Positions 1 through 5,157 of a DNA stretch of 7,385 bases are shown here, one piece after another. Below the pieces are notes generated by a model. It saw only the letters and a program-made list of their open reading frames with translations. It was not told the origin of the DNA and did not search any database. The first letter of the stretch is position 1, and each line of letters begins with the position of its first letter. The stretch comes from CAYTES01 sp964436935 (GTDB lineage: Bacteria > Patescibacteriota > Gracilibacteria > UBA1369 > UBA12473): contig CAYTES010000064.1 in NCBI GenBank assembly GCA_964436935.1, positions 1 to 7,385 on the forward strand. Reading direction: 5' to 3'. Made by a program: the position numbers and the translations under genes.

Positions 1-1
1 T

Positions 2-24
2 GGGATTAGGTTACTCCTAATCCC
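2..24. repeat. Perfect 9-bp inverted repeat (hairpin) at the left edge
   Basis: GGGATTAGG (2-10) and CCTAATCCC (16-24) are exact reverse complements around the 5-nt loop TTACT. A transcript from either strand would form a stable hairpin. No T-run follows on either strand, so it is not a canonical intrinsic terminator. It could be the end structure of a gene lying left of the window, or part of the leader of the surface-protein gene that starts 54 bases downstream. The symmetry is certain; the role is unknown. Confidence 0.6.
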
Positions 25-77
25 TACTGGTGCTTTTCAAACGTGAACGCGGGTTTTATCTTTAACCAAAAACAAAT

Positions 78-863
78 ATGCTGTTCAAAAATAAAAATCA
101 CCGCAACATCTTTTTGGGTGTTTTGGCCGTCGTGGCGATCGGTGCCGCCGTTTTCGGTGGGGACTTGGTCAACCTTCAAGGACGCACCAGATTGAAGGAT
201 AAAATTCAGACCAGCCAACAGTCCGCCACCAGCAGTTCCATTCAGGGAGCGATTAAAATCAGCACCCTGGGGAGCACTTCTCAAACCTTAGATTTGACTT
301 ATACGTTTGGGATTCATGGGGTGAAAGTGTACAGCTTTGAAGTTCAAAACAATTATACAAGCGAAATCAAAATCCATAAACTCACGGCCGAATACTCGCA
401 GGAAGGTTGGGATGACACTAGATTCCGTAGTAGCCCAGGATTCACTCTTTGGGATTCTCGAGGAAATTATATCACTGAGGCGGTCGCAGGAGACTATGGC
501 CATATTCCCTTTATCTTCGATTCTCCCAAGAGCATTGGAGCTGGTAGTAAGACGACTTTCTGGATTCAAGCCGACCTTGTCGAAGACCCAGAAGCCTTCA
601 ACAGCGGCGATAAAAACATGATCAATGTCTGGCTTCAAGAAGACACCCTCGGCACGGTTGGAGTAGGTCCAAAATATGGATGGAGCTATGATGAAGTCGA
701 TAGCACCGGTTCATGGAACATTTTCTCCACGAACGGAAGCTTCTACTTCAACTCCGCTTATCCGGACAACAGCAATCAAGCGGTGAATGCCTTGCCAACG
801 GCGGTCGTTCGAACCAGTTGTGGCGAAGCACAAGGGTGTGACGTGGATGGAAGCGAAAACTAA
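78..863 (+). CDS. Membrane-anchored extracellular beta-sandwich protein, function unknown
   Basis: This 261-residue protein has a short basic N-terminus (MLFKNKNHRN), one hydrophobic segment at about residues 11-28 (uncleaved anchor or signal peptide), a Ser/Thr/Gln-rich stalk at about 43-56, and then a beta-rich region. The pattern VYSFEVQN (84-91), IKIHKLTAEY (97-106), then SIGAGSKTTFWIQADL (152-167) resembles the CPR surface-domain layout: a strand packing against an anchor, then an 'ipaG..kt..v.aDl' edge. That resemblance is from memory of the pattern, not a database hit. The only two cysteines, C248 and C254 (CGEAQGC), sit near the C-terminus and could form a disulfide or bind metal. No enzyme motif is visible. 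No Shine-Dalgarno precedes the ATG (upstream ACCAAAAACAAAT). This start is chosen because it gives the basic-then-hydrophobic export signal. It probably acts outside the cytoplasmic membrane as a cell-surface or adhesive component. Confidence 0.8.
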   Translation: MLFKNKNHRNIFLGVLAVVAIGAAVFGGDLVNLQGRTRLKDKIQTSQQSATSSSIQGAIKISTLGSTSQTLDLTYTFGIHGVKVYSFEVQNNYTSEIKIHKLTAEYSQEGWDDTRFRSSPGFTLWDSRGNYITEAVAGDYGHIPFIFDSPKSIGAGSKTTFWIQADLVEDPEAFNSGDKNMINVWLQEDTLGTVGVGPKYGWSYDEVDSTGSWNIFSTNGSFYFNSAYPDNSNQAVNALPTAVVRTSCGEAQGCDVDGSEN

Positions 864-889
864 GCTTTCCTTCTCGCAAACTTCGCACT

Positions 890-971
890 AAAAAAGTGCC
901 CGCCTAAGGGGGGGGGCTTTTTTTTTTTCTTTTTTTTNNNNNNNNNNCGCCTAAGGTGGGCACTTTTTTTT
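890..971 (+). terminator. Strong intrinsic terminator after the surface-protein gene, split by the gap
   Basis: The left part reads AAAAAAGTGCCCGCCTAAGG (890-909). The right part, after the Ns, reads CGCCTAAGGTGGGCACT (948-964) followed by Ts to 971. Joined through the shared CGCCTAAGG they make a 10-bp stem, AGTGCCCGCC / GGTGGGCACT with one G-U pair, a TAA loop, flanking A-run and T-run. That is a textbook terminator, and the A-run would let it work on both strands. The G-run and long T-run at 908-937 look like sequence error in a hard hairpin. A weaker alternative hairpin, GCACT (885-889) / AGTGC (895-899), overlaps its left arm. Confidence 0.85.
938..947. other. Assembly gap (10 N) inside the terminator hairpin
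   Basis: There are ten Ns. The nine bases CGCCTAAGG occur just left of the degraded run (901-909) and directly right of the Ns (948-956). This suggests two contig ends that overlap within one hairpin rather than truly missing sequence. If merged, about 47 bases (910-956) vanish and the intergenic distance falls from 136 to about 89 bp. Confidence 0.9.
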
Positions 972-986
972 ATTTTCAATCCCGTT

Positions 987-992
987 CATAAT
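987..992 (+). promoter_or_regulatory. Possible -10 element (CATAAT) for the O-antigen ligase-like gene
   Basis: CATAAT matches five of six bases of the sigma-70 -10 consensus and ends 7 bases before the ATG at 1000, so transcription would begin at or next to the start codon (a leaderless mRNA). The position where a -35 would lie is the T-run of the upstream terminator, with no TTGACA-like hexamer. Only 28 bases separate the end of the T-run from the ATG, so any promoter must overlap the terminator. Weak call. Confidence 0.3.
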
Positions 993-999
993 CCCCTCA

Positions 1000-2862
1000 A
1001 TGACACGCACCCTCCACCTCCTTCGTTTGACCCTTTTTTTAACCCCACTCTTCTTTTTGCCGTGGACCTTTCAGGCGTTTGAGTTGAATAAAGTGATGTT
1101 GTTTCGAACCCTCGTCGACCTTGCTGCAATCTGTTTTCTGTGCGAATTTGCGTACCGGCAGCATGAAGTGAATCTTGCGGTTTTAAAAAATAAATGGGTC
1201 CTGGGAGGCATTGCTTCCTTTTTATTTGTCCTGCTCTACAGCACGTTACTCTCCATTTCGCCTCATCTCAGTTTTTGGGGCAGCTATTTTCGCAACCAAG
1301 GCGCGTTAACCCTTCTGCACCTCCTCATTTTTTTCCTGCTTTTGAGTACGGCGTTGCGTACAACCACTCAACGCGACTCCCTCCTCAAAACCATCGCACT
1401 GAGTGCCACGCTCGTTTCACTGTACGGCCTTTTTCAACAGTTCGGCATCGATTTCGTGGATTGGAATACCGACAGTCTGCTGGGACGAGCTTTTTCCTCA
1501 TTCGGGCATCCCAATTATCTGGGTCAATTTTTGATCATCACGCTCTTTGCCACCCTTTATCTCCTTTTCACCCACTTTCATGACAAAAAATGGCGCGGAA
1601 TCTGGATTGCTTCATTCCTGCTTCAACTCATCACGTTAGGCTTAACCATGAGTCGAGCCTCCTTATTGGGCTTTATGGGAGGACTGGCACTACTGTGTGT
1701 TTTGTATGCCCATCATTACAAGAAAAAAAATCTTCTCAAAGGCCTCGGCGTACTTTTGGGGTTGGGTATTTTATTTCTCGTCACCGCCCAACTCTTTCAT
1801 TTTTCCCGATTCGATTTCACCAACCCCGAAAATTTGCGCTCCTTTCAAACCCGACTCGTGCTGTGGCCCCATACCCTTCAAATGATCCAGGATTCTCCGC
1901 TCATCGGCTATGGACTGGAAACTTTTAAAGTGGCTTTTACTCCTTATTTTTCAGCAGAATTACTGCAATACGAAAATATCAATGAACTCCCGGATCGAGC
2001 GCACAATGAGGGCCTAGATCTCCTGATTCAAACAGGGTGGGTGGGAACCCTGCTTTTTTATGGCTTTTTTTTCCTGTGGATCCGCTGGGCCCTCACTCAA
2101 AATAAACCGCTCCAACTGGTATTGATCTCCGCTGTTTTTGCCAGCACCCTTGCGAATCAATTGGGTTTTTACACCATCACGCATCAAATGATCTTGTTGA
2201 GCCTTTTGGCGATTTCACTCACCGAAGGAATGCCCACTCAACCCTTTCGCGCCCCACCCCGTTGGAAATACGGAATACTCCTTGGATTTATCTTTATTCC
2301 TTCGCTGGTGACCAATGTCCATACCGTGACCGCAGATTATTTTTTACAACAGCAGGAATGGGAAAAAGCAAAAAATATCCAACCCCACTACGATGAATAT
2401 GCGTTGATCTATGCGGAAAATAGGCTTTTCCAACCCGAAACCGTGAATGAAAATATTCCTCAAATTGTCGAAACGTTGGAAAGGGTAAACGATCGAAATC
2501 CGGCGCATTATCAAGTTTATATTTTTTCCGGATATTTGGCCGGCCTCCAAGAAAACCGAGACAATCTGGATGCCAATTTCAAGCAAGCCCAACTGCTGGC
2601 GCCCATGGTGGCAGAGGTGTGGATCACTTGGGCAAAAAGTTTATATGTGATTGGCGATCATCCGACGTCTCTTGAAAAATATGAACACTACATTGATTTA
2701 TTGCCTGACGACTGGAAAGGAGAGGATTCCAACAAAAAACGTATTTTCTTTAAACTCAATCCGGAATTCAAAGGAACGCTGGAGACCATGATTTCACTGT
2801 ATGAGGAAGCGGGGAAGGACAAAAAAGCGTCGTACTATCGGGAAATCCTAAATCGAATTTAA
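1000..2862 (+). CDS. O-antigen ligase/polymerase family membrane protein (Wzy_C-like) with C-terminal TPR-like region
   Basis: This 620-residue protein has about ten or more hydrophobic membrane segments over residues 1-440, then a soluble helical tail (about 445-620). Family hallmarks are FGHPNYLGQF (168-177), a membrane helix ending TMSRAS (216-221), the loop TRLVLWPHTLQMIQDSPLIGYGLETF (284-309, quoted in part), and DRAHNEGLDLLIQTGWVG (332-349). The histidine in RAHNE (H335) sits where WaaL/PglL/Wzy-type enzymes have an essential residue in the large periplasmic loop. These enzymes transfer or polymerise undecaprenyl-linked glycans onto lipid A-core, protein or wall acceptors; the acceptor here cannot be read from sequence. 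The tail has TPR-like helix pairs (for example around 536-566, with AEVWITWAKSLYVIGD), often fused to such ligases in Gram-positive and CPR bacteria. No Shine-Dalgarno is seen. A terminator precedes it, so it is probably monocistronic. Confidence 0.85.
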   Translation: MTRTLHLLRLTLFLTPLFFLPWTFQAFELNKVMLFRTLVDLAAICFLCEFAYRQHEVNLAVLKNKWVLGGIASFLFVLLYSTLLSISPHLSFWGSYFRNQGALTLLHLLIFFLLLSTALRTTTQRDSLLKTIALSATLVSLYGLFQQFGIDFVDWNTDSLLGRAFSSFGHPNYLGQFLIITLFATLYLLFTHFHDKKWRGIWIASFLLQLITLGLTMSRASLLGFMGGLALLCVLYAHHYKKKNLLKGLGVLLGLGILFLVTAQLFHFSRFDFTNPENLRSFQTRLVLWPHTLQMIQDSPLIGYGLETFKVAFTPYFSAELLQYENINELPDRAHNEGLDLLIQTGWVGTLLFYGFFFLWIRWALTQNKPLQLVLISAVFASTLANQLGFYTITHQMILLSLLAISLTEGMPTQPFRAPPRWKYGILLGFIFIPSLVTNVHTVTADYFLQQQEWEKAKNIQPHYDEYALIYAENRLFQPETVNENIPQIVETLERVNDRNPAHYQVYIFSGYLAGLQENRDNLDANFKQAQLLAPMVAEVWITWAKSLYVIGDHPTSLEKYEHYIDLLPDDWKGEDSNKKRIFFKLNPEFKGTLETMISLYEEAGKDKKASYYREILNRI

Positions 2863-2881
2863 TGGCCCATGCCATTTTTTT
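2861..2881 (+). terminator. Intrinsic terminator overlapping the ligase-like gene's stop codon
   Basis: AATGGC (2861-2866), loop CCAT, GCCATT (2871-2876), then T to 2881. The stem begins inside the TAA stop codon (2860-2862). It is short (6 bp) but followed by an unbroken T-run, so it fits an intrinsic terminator placed flush against the gene. Confidence 0.6.
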
Positions 2882-2885
2882 GATT

Positions 2886-2913
2886 AAAGAGCAGCCTCTT
2901 TGCGGCTTTTTTT
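2886..2913 (+). terminator. Second intrinsic terminator after the ligase-like gene
   Basis: Two mutually exclusive stems are possible. AAAGAG (2886-2891) pairs with CTCTTT (2896-2901), or AGCC (2893-2896) pairs with GGCT (2904-2907). A seven-base T-run (2907-2913) follows. Its place just behind the first terminator makes a tandem pair, a common arrangement for tight insulation. Confidence 0.55.
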
Positions 2914-2962
2914 CTATTCATTAAGCCAATGCACTGCTTTCGAAATTCGCGGAGACAATCCA

Positions 2963-2991
2963 TTGCAATATGTACTATTTTATAGTATTAT
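2963..2991 (+). promoter_or_regulatory. Candidate sigma-70-type promoter for the L,D-transpeptidase gene
   Basis: TTGCAA (2963-2968) is separated by 17 bp from TATTAT (2986-2991); an overlapping TATAAT lies at 2991-2996 but with a 22-bp spacing. Transcription would start near 2998, giving a leader of about 50 nt. The leader carries GGGGAG at about 3013-3018, which is 30 bases from the ATG and too far to act as a Shine-Dalgarno for it. Confidence 0.5.
2973..2987. promoter_or_regulatory. Candidate operator: 6-3-6 palindrome between the -35 and -10
   Basis: TACTAT, spacer TTT, ATAGTA is an exact inverted repeat lying in the promoter spacer and running into the -10 of the L,D-transpeptidase gene. 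A dimeric repressor bound here would block RNA polymerase. The region is very AT-rich, which raises the chance of a coincidental palindrome. Confidence 0.35.
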
Positions 2992-3047
2992 ATAATAATC
3001 TCCTCCAAATCCGGGGAGAAAAAATATAAAAATAAAAACCCACCTCT

Positions 3048-4214
3048 ATGATGCCGTCTCTCGACTCTTTCTCTAAACACAAATGGGCCGCCCTTGCCGC
3101 CTTTAGTTTCATATTGGGAATCGGGACGGGTCAATTTTCCTTTGAAGAGCCTATTCCCGTGGAAATGGCCTCTAAAATGGGGCGCGAGCTGCAAGCCTCA
3201 TCTTTCAATTACTTCACCAGTTTCAAACAAGGATCCGAGCAGGAAACGTATGAAATTTCCTATCTTCAACCCGAAGAAAAACCGTTGCACAAAGAAGAGC
3301 CGAAAGAGGGGGTGAAAGAGGCCTGTTTGCAATCTGATGTGGAAGCGGAGCCGGCGGTGTACGGCGCCGAAGTGGTGGAAATGAAAATCCCAGAATCCAT
3401 CGTGCCCGGAGAAGCGTTTGAAGTGCAACTCACCCTCAAAAACACCGGAAATCGCACCTGGTATTCCAATTTTAGCGGTTGCGAAGGCAAAACCTTTATC
3501 AACATGGGGACGCTCAAAGACCGTGATCGGACGAGTGTTTTTTATGACAATTCCGATGATTCCGGATGGATCAGTTCCAATCGGTTGGGATTACTGGAAG
3601 ATGCCGTTAGCCCCCAGGAAATCGGAACCTTTGCCTTTTCTTCGGTCGCTCCAGTGAATACCAGCATCTATCGGGAATACTTTGGACTGGTCGCGGAACA
3701 TGTGACTTGGTTTGAAGGGTTTGAGTTTCCGTTGGATCTTGCCGTGGGAGAAGTCACTGAAGCAGATCGCGAGAAAATACCATTCATCAAAGATAAAAGT
3801 TTCGATACGGCAAGCCTTTCGGGCGAACGTTTATTGGACATCACGTTGTCCACTCAAACCATCCGACTGAAGTTTGGAGAGGAAATCGTTTACACGACCA
3901 CGATCAGCAGTGGAGCCCCCTCCACGCCCACTCCCACCGGAACCTTTAAAATTTTGAACCAACAAGAGCTACGAATTGGTGGAAAATCTCCTCATTATCG
4001 TATGCCGTACTGGCAAGGATTTACCAGTTTGGGACACGGTTTGCATGCCCTACCCTATCTGGGAAATAACCAAGGGGGCGTGTTTTGGTCCGAAGCGTTG
4101 AATCATATCGGAATTCCGGTCAGTCATGGATGCATCCGTATGCTGCCGGACGATGCCGCCCTGGTGTATGACTTTGGGTATGTGGGGATGCAATTGAATA
4201 TTCATAAATGGTAG
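3048..4214 (+). CDS. L,D-transpeptidase (YkuD family) with N-terminal anchor and Ig/NBR1-like domain
   Basis: This 388-residue envelope enzyme has a basic N-terminus and a hydrophobic segment at about residues 13-30, then a Glu/Lys/Pro-rich linker (about 62-92). An Ig-like beta domain (about 106-235) has the NBR1-like signature: LKNTGNRTWYS (130-140), GTLKDRDR (154-161), W174, then EYFGLVAEHVTWFEGFEF (210-227). The YkuD catalytic domain (about 260-388) holds PTGTF (296-300), the conserved histidine H333 in HGLHALP, and the nucleophile motif SHGCIRM (359-365; Cys361). YkuD enzymes cleave a tetrapeptide stem and form 3-3 peptidoglycan cross-links or attach proteins to the wall, and are relatively insensitive to most penicillins. 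The H-to-SHGC distance (25 residues between H333 and S359) is longer than the classic HX14-17 spacing. The gene starts with two adjacent ATGs and has no Shine-Dalgarno; the first is taken. It has its own promoter and terminator. Confidence 0.9.
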   Translation: MMPSLDSFSKHKWAALAAFSFILGIGTGQFSFEEPIPVEMASKMGRELQASSFNYFTSFKQGSEQETYEISYLQPEEKPLHKEEPKEGVKEACLQSDVEAEPAVYGAEVVEMKIPESIVPGEAFEVQLTLKNTGNRTWYSNFSGCEGKTFINMGTLKDRDRTSVFYDNSDDSGWISSNRLGLLEDAVSPQEIGTFAFSSVAPVNTSIYREYFGLVAEHVTWFEGFEFPLDLAVGEVTEADREKIPFIKDKSFDTASLSGERLLDITLSTQTIRLKFGEEIVYTTTISSGAPSTPTPTGTFKILNQQELRIGGKSPHYRMPYWQGFTSLGHGLHALPYLGNNQGGVFWSEALNHIGIPVSHGCIRMLPDDAALVYDFGYVGMQLNIHKW

Positions 4215-4265
4215 ACAAGGTAGCTTGTAAAGGGCGCCTGCTTTTTGATCGAAAGAGCAGGTTTT
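4215..4265 (+). terminator. Tandem hairpins, the second a terminator, after the L,D-transpeptidase gene
   Basis: The first hairpin is ACAAG (4215-4219) / CTTGT (4224-4228), starting on the base after the TAG stop, with no T-run. The second is CCTGCT (4237-4242) / AGCAGG (4256-4261), extended by one T-G and three T-A pairs around loop GATCG, then TTTT (4262-4265). The second resembles an intrinsic terminator with a short T-run. Confidence 0.6.
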
Positions 4266-4349
4266 AGAATTTCATCTTTTGGAAAGGTTTTGTTCATGGA
4301 TGAGGTGGTATTTAAGAATCGCAGAGTTTATCATTTACTAGACAAATAG

Positions 4350-4363
4350 TATAAATTTTTATA
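4350..4363. promoter_or_regulatory. Candidate hicAB -10 element with overlapping palindrome
   Basis: TATAAA (4350-4355) fits a -10 element, with a poor -35 (TTTATC, 4327-4332) at 17 bp. The predicted start near 4362 gives about 10 nt of leader before the hicA ATG at 4372. TATAAA, TT, TTTATA is an exact 6-2-6 inverted repeat over the -10. HicB antitoxins with a ribbon-helix-helix tail bind palindromes in their own promoter, so this is a reasonable operator candidate, though its pure A/T content makes it weak. Confidence 0.4.
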
Positions 4364-4371
4364 TCATTTTA

Positions 4372-4599
4372 ATGACTAAACGAGAGAAACTATTCTTAAA
4401 AGCACAGTGGCATCCGGAGAACATTTCTTTTCAAGAGCTTGAAGTACTGCTTCAACACCATGGATTTCGAAGAGTCAAAACAAATTCTGGTAGTCATCTA
4501 AAGTGGAGACAGTTGGAAAAAGATATTGTCTACATGGCGCCTCGAAGGAATCCCATGAAATCCATAAAGGAGCCTCCGGGAAATATAGTTTCGTTATGA
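4372..4599 (+). CDS. hicA: HicA-family mRNA interferase toxin, 3' end replaced by an inserted element
   Basis: This ORF has 75 codons. Residues 1-65 are a typical HicA: a helical start (MTKREKLFLKAQWHPENISF), FQELEVLLQHHGFRRV (20-35), the catalytic-type histidine in SGSH (H42), and the final strand VYMAPRRNPMKSI (53-65). HicA folds like a small dsRNA-binding domain and cleaves mRNA; HicB neutralises it. Residues 66-75 (KEPPGNIVSL) do not belong to the family and are read from the left end of the 164-bp element. The native tail (NIKQLIILLKSLK) survives downstream at 4735-4773 in the same frame. The catalytic core is therefore intact but the C-terminal helix is lost, so the product may be inactive, unstable or altered; sequence alone cannot say. 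No Shine-Dalgarno is visible (TATATCATTTTA before ATG). Confidence 0.85.
   Translation: MTKREKLFLKAQWHPENISFQELEVLLQHHGFRRVKTNSGSHLKWRQLEKDIVYMAPRRNPMKSIKEPPGNIVSL
4565..4568. repeat. Left target-site duplication TAAA
   Basis: TAAA directly precedes the left terminal repeat and is matched by TAAA at 4733-4736 directly after the right one. Keeping one copy and removing the element recreates an uninterrupted hicA frame, which supports this being a real duplication. Confidence 0.75.
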
Positions 4600-4732
4600 G
4601 ATTTTTACTTCTTCGAGCGAAAATAATGAAGAGCTCCGAATGCGTATCAGATTCGGATACGGAGAGGAGCGATGAATTTTTTGCAGCCGAAGGGTAAAAA
4701 TTGTAATAGTAAATATATTTCCCGGAGGCTCC
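4569..4732. mobile_element. 164-bp MITE-like foldback element inserted in hicA
   Basis: The ends are exact 19-bp inverted repeats, GGAGCCTCCGGGAAATATA (4569-4587) and its reverse complement (4714-4732), flanked by TAAA duplications. Inside are further nested pairs: ATTTTTAC (4601-4608) / GTAAAAAT (4694-4701), CTTCG (4611-4615) / CGAAG (4688-4692), GCTCC / GGAGC (4666-4670 on the right), and an apical CCGAAT (4636-4641) / ATTCGG (4651-4656). The whole element could thus fold nearly end to end into one long imperfect hairpin. It is too short for a transposase and has no credible gene, so it would need a transposase supplied in trans. Element plus one duplication is 168 bp, a multiple of three. 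The family is not recognised; several insertion-sequence groups make 4-bp duplications, so no parent is assigned. Confidence 0.85.
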
Positions 4733-4776
4733 TAAACATTAAACAGCTCATCATCCTTCTAAAATCGCTAAAATGA
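4733..4776 (+). pseudogene. hicA: Detached 3' end of hicA
   Basis: It starts with the right TAAA copy. From 4735, in the same frame as hicA, it encodes NIKQLIILLKSLK and then TGA (4774-4776). This is the usual C-terminal helix of HicA proteins, which typically end '...I.VKQLI.LLK..K'. The TGA overlaps the hicB ATG (4773-4775) as ATGA, the classic translationally coupled hicA-hicB junction. It has no start of its own and is not translated as hicA unless ribosomes pass the stop at 4597-4599. Confidence 0.85.
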
Positions 4777-5114
4777 TGTCCAAACTTCCTTACCACTACA
4801 CGATCATTGATATTTCCGAAGGCAACGAAATCGGCTTTAAAGCCGTGATTCCCAAATTTCCAAAATTGCATATTATGGCAGACTCCCTTTCTCAACTCCA
4901 TGACATTGTCAAAAAAACAATCTTCACTGAAATCATTCTTTATAAGAAAAAACGAATTCCAATTCCCAAACCAGATCTCCAAAAATACAGTGGACGCTTT
5001 GTGCTAAGAGTTCGCCCTGAAGTTCATGAAAAATTGGCTCAACTTTCAGAAGCGAAAGGAACGAGTTTGAACCACTATTTGAACCGATTGATCGAAGATC
5101 AAATCATGTCTTGA
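4773..5114 (+). CDS. hicB: HicB-family antitoxin
   Basis: This 113-residue protein is the partner of HicA. The N-terminal part (about 6-65, YTIIDISEGNEIGFKAVIPKF...) is the degenerate RNase H-like HicB fold that binds and blocks the toxin. The C-terminal part (about 72-111, SGRFVLRVRPEVHEKLAQLS then SLNHYLNRLIEDQI) is a ribbon-helix-helix DNA-binding domain used for autoregulation. It appears intact. Two adjacent ATGs (4773, 4776) could serve as start; the first overlaps the old hicA stop as ATGA. Translation was presumably coupled to hicA. Now the hicA ribosome stops at 4599, about 170 bases upstream, so hicB must start on its own or from a new promoter. Local base composition is more AT-rich than in the helicase gene (for example 21 of 60 G+C at 4921-4980 versus 32 of 60 at 6421-6480), fitting an acquired module. 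Confidence 0.88.
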   Translation: MMSKLPYHYTIIDISEGNEIGFKAVIPKFPKLHIMADSLSQLHDIVKKTIFTEIILYKKKRIPIPKPDLQKYSGRFVLRVRPEVHEKLAQLSEAKGTSLNHYLNRLIEDQIMS

Positions 5115-5139
5115 ATTGTATTCGTGGTTCCTATTTTTG

Positions 5140-5148
5140 TGCTATAGT
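5140..5148 (+). promoter_or_regulatory. Extended -10 promoter for the UvrD-like helicase gene
   Basis: TGC followed by TATAGT (5143-5148) fits an extended -10 (TGn + five of six consensus bases). No good -35 lies 16-18 bp upstream. The predicted transcription start at about 5155 leaves roughly three bases before the ATG, so the mRNA would be nearly leaderless. An 8-bp palindrome AGGATCCT (5150-5157) lies exactly between the -10 and the ATG; its AGGA is only four bases from the ATG, too close for a normal Shine-Dalgarno. Confidence 0.5.
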
Positions 5149-5157
5149 CAGGATCCT

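Noticed and set aside
2..24. Reading the left-edge hairpin as an intrinsic terminator.
   Set aside because: No T-run follows the stem on either strand, so only the inverted repeat itself is reported.
1194..1928. Alternative plus-strand frames inside the ligase-like gene.
   Set aside because: They overlap a 620-codon gene with clear membrane and O-antigen ligase motifs; their translations show no coherent domain.
3000..3047. A riboswitch in the leader of the L,D-transpeptidase gene.
   Set aside because: The leader is only about 50 bases and mostly A-rich, with just a weak CTCC/GGAG pairing. Nothing matches a known aptamer.
4596..4697. A 33-codon reading frame inside the inserted element, starting ATGA-overlapped with the shortened hicA stop.
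   Set aside because: It lies wholly inside a palindromic element, has low-complexity Ser/Asp/Glu content with no recognisable domain, and the ATGA overlap is created by chance of insertion. It is more likely a by-product of the repeat than a gene.
4724..4728. GGAGG in the right terminal repeat as a Shine-Dalgarno for hicB.
   Set aside because: It is 44 bases before the hicB ATG, far outside the usual 5-10 base spacing, and is explained as part of the terminal repeat.
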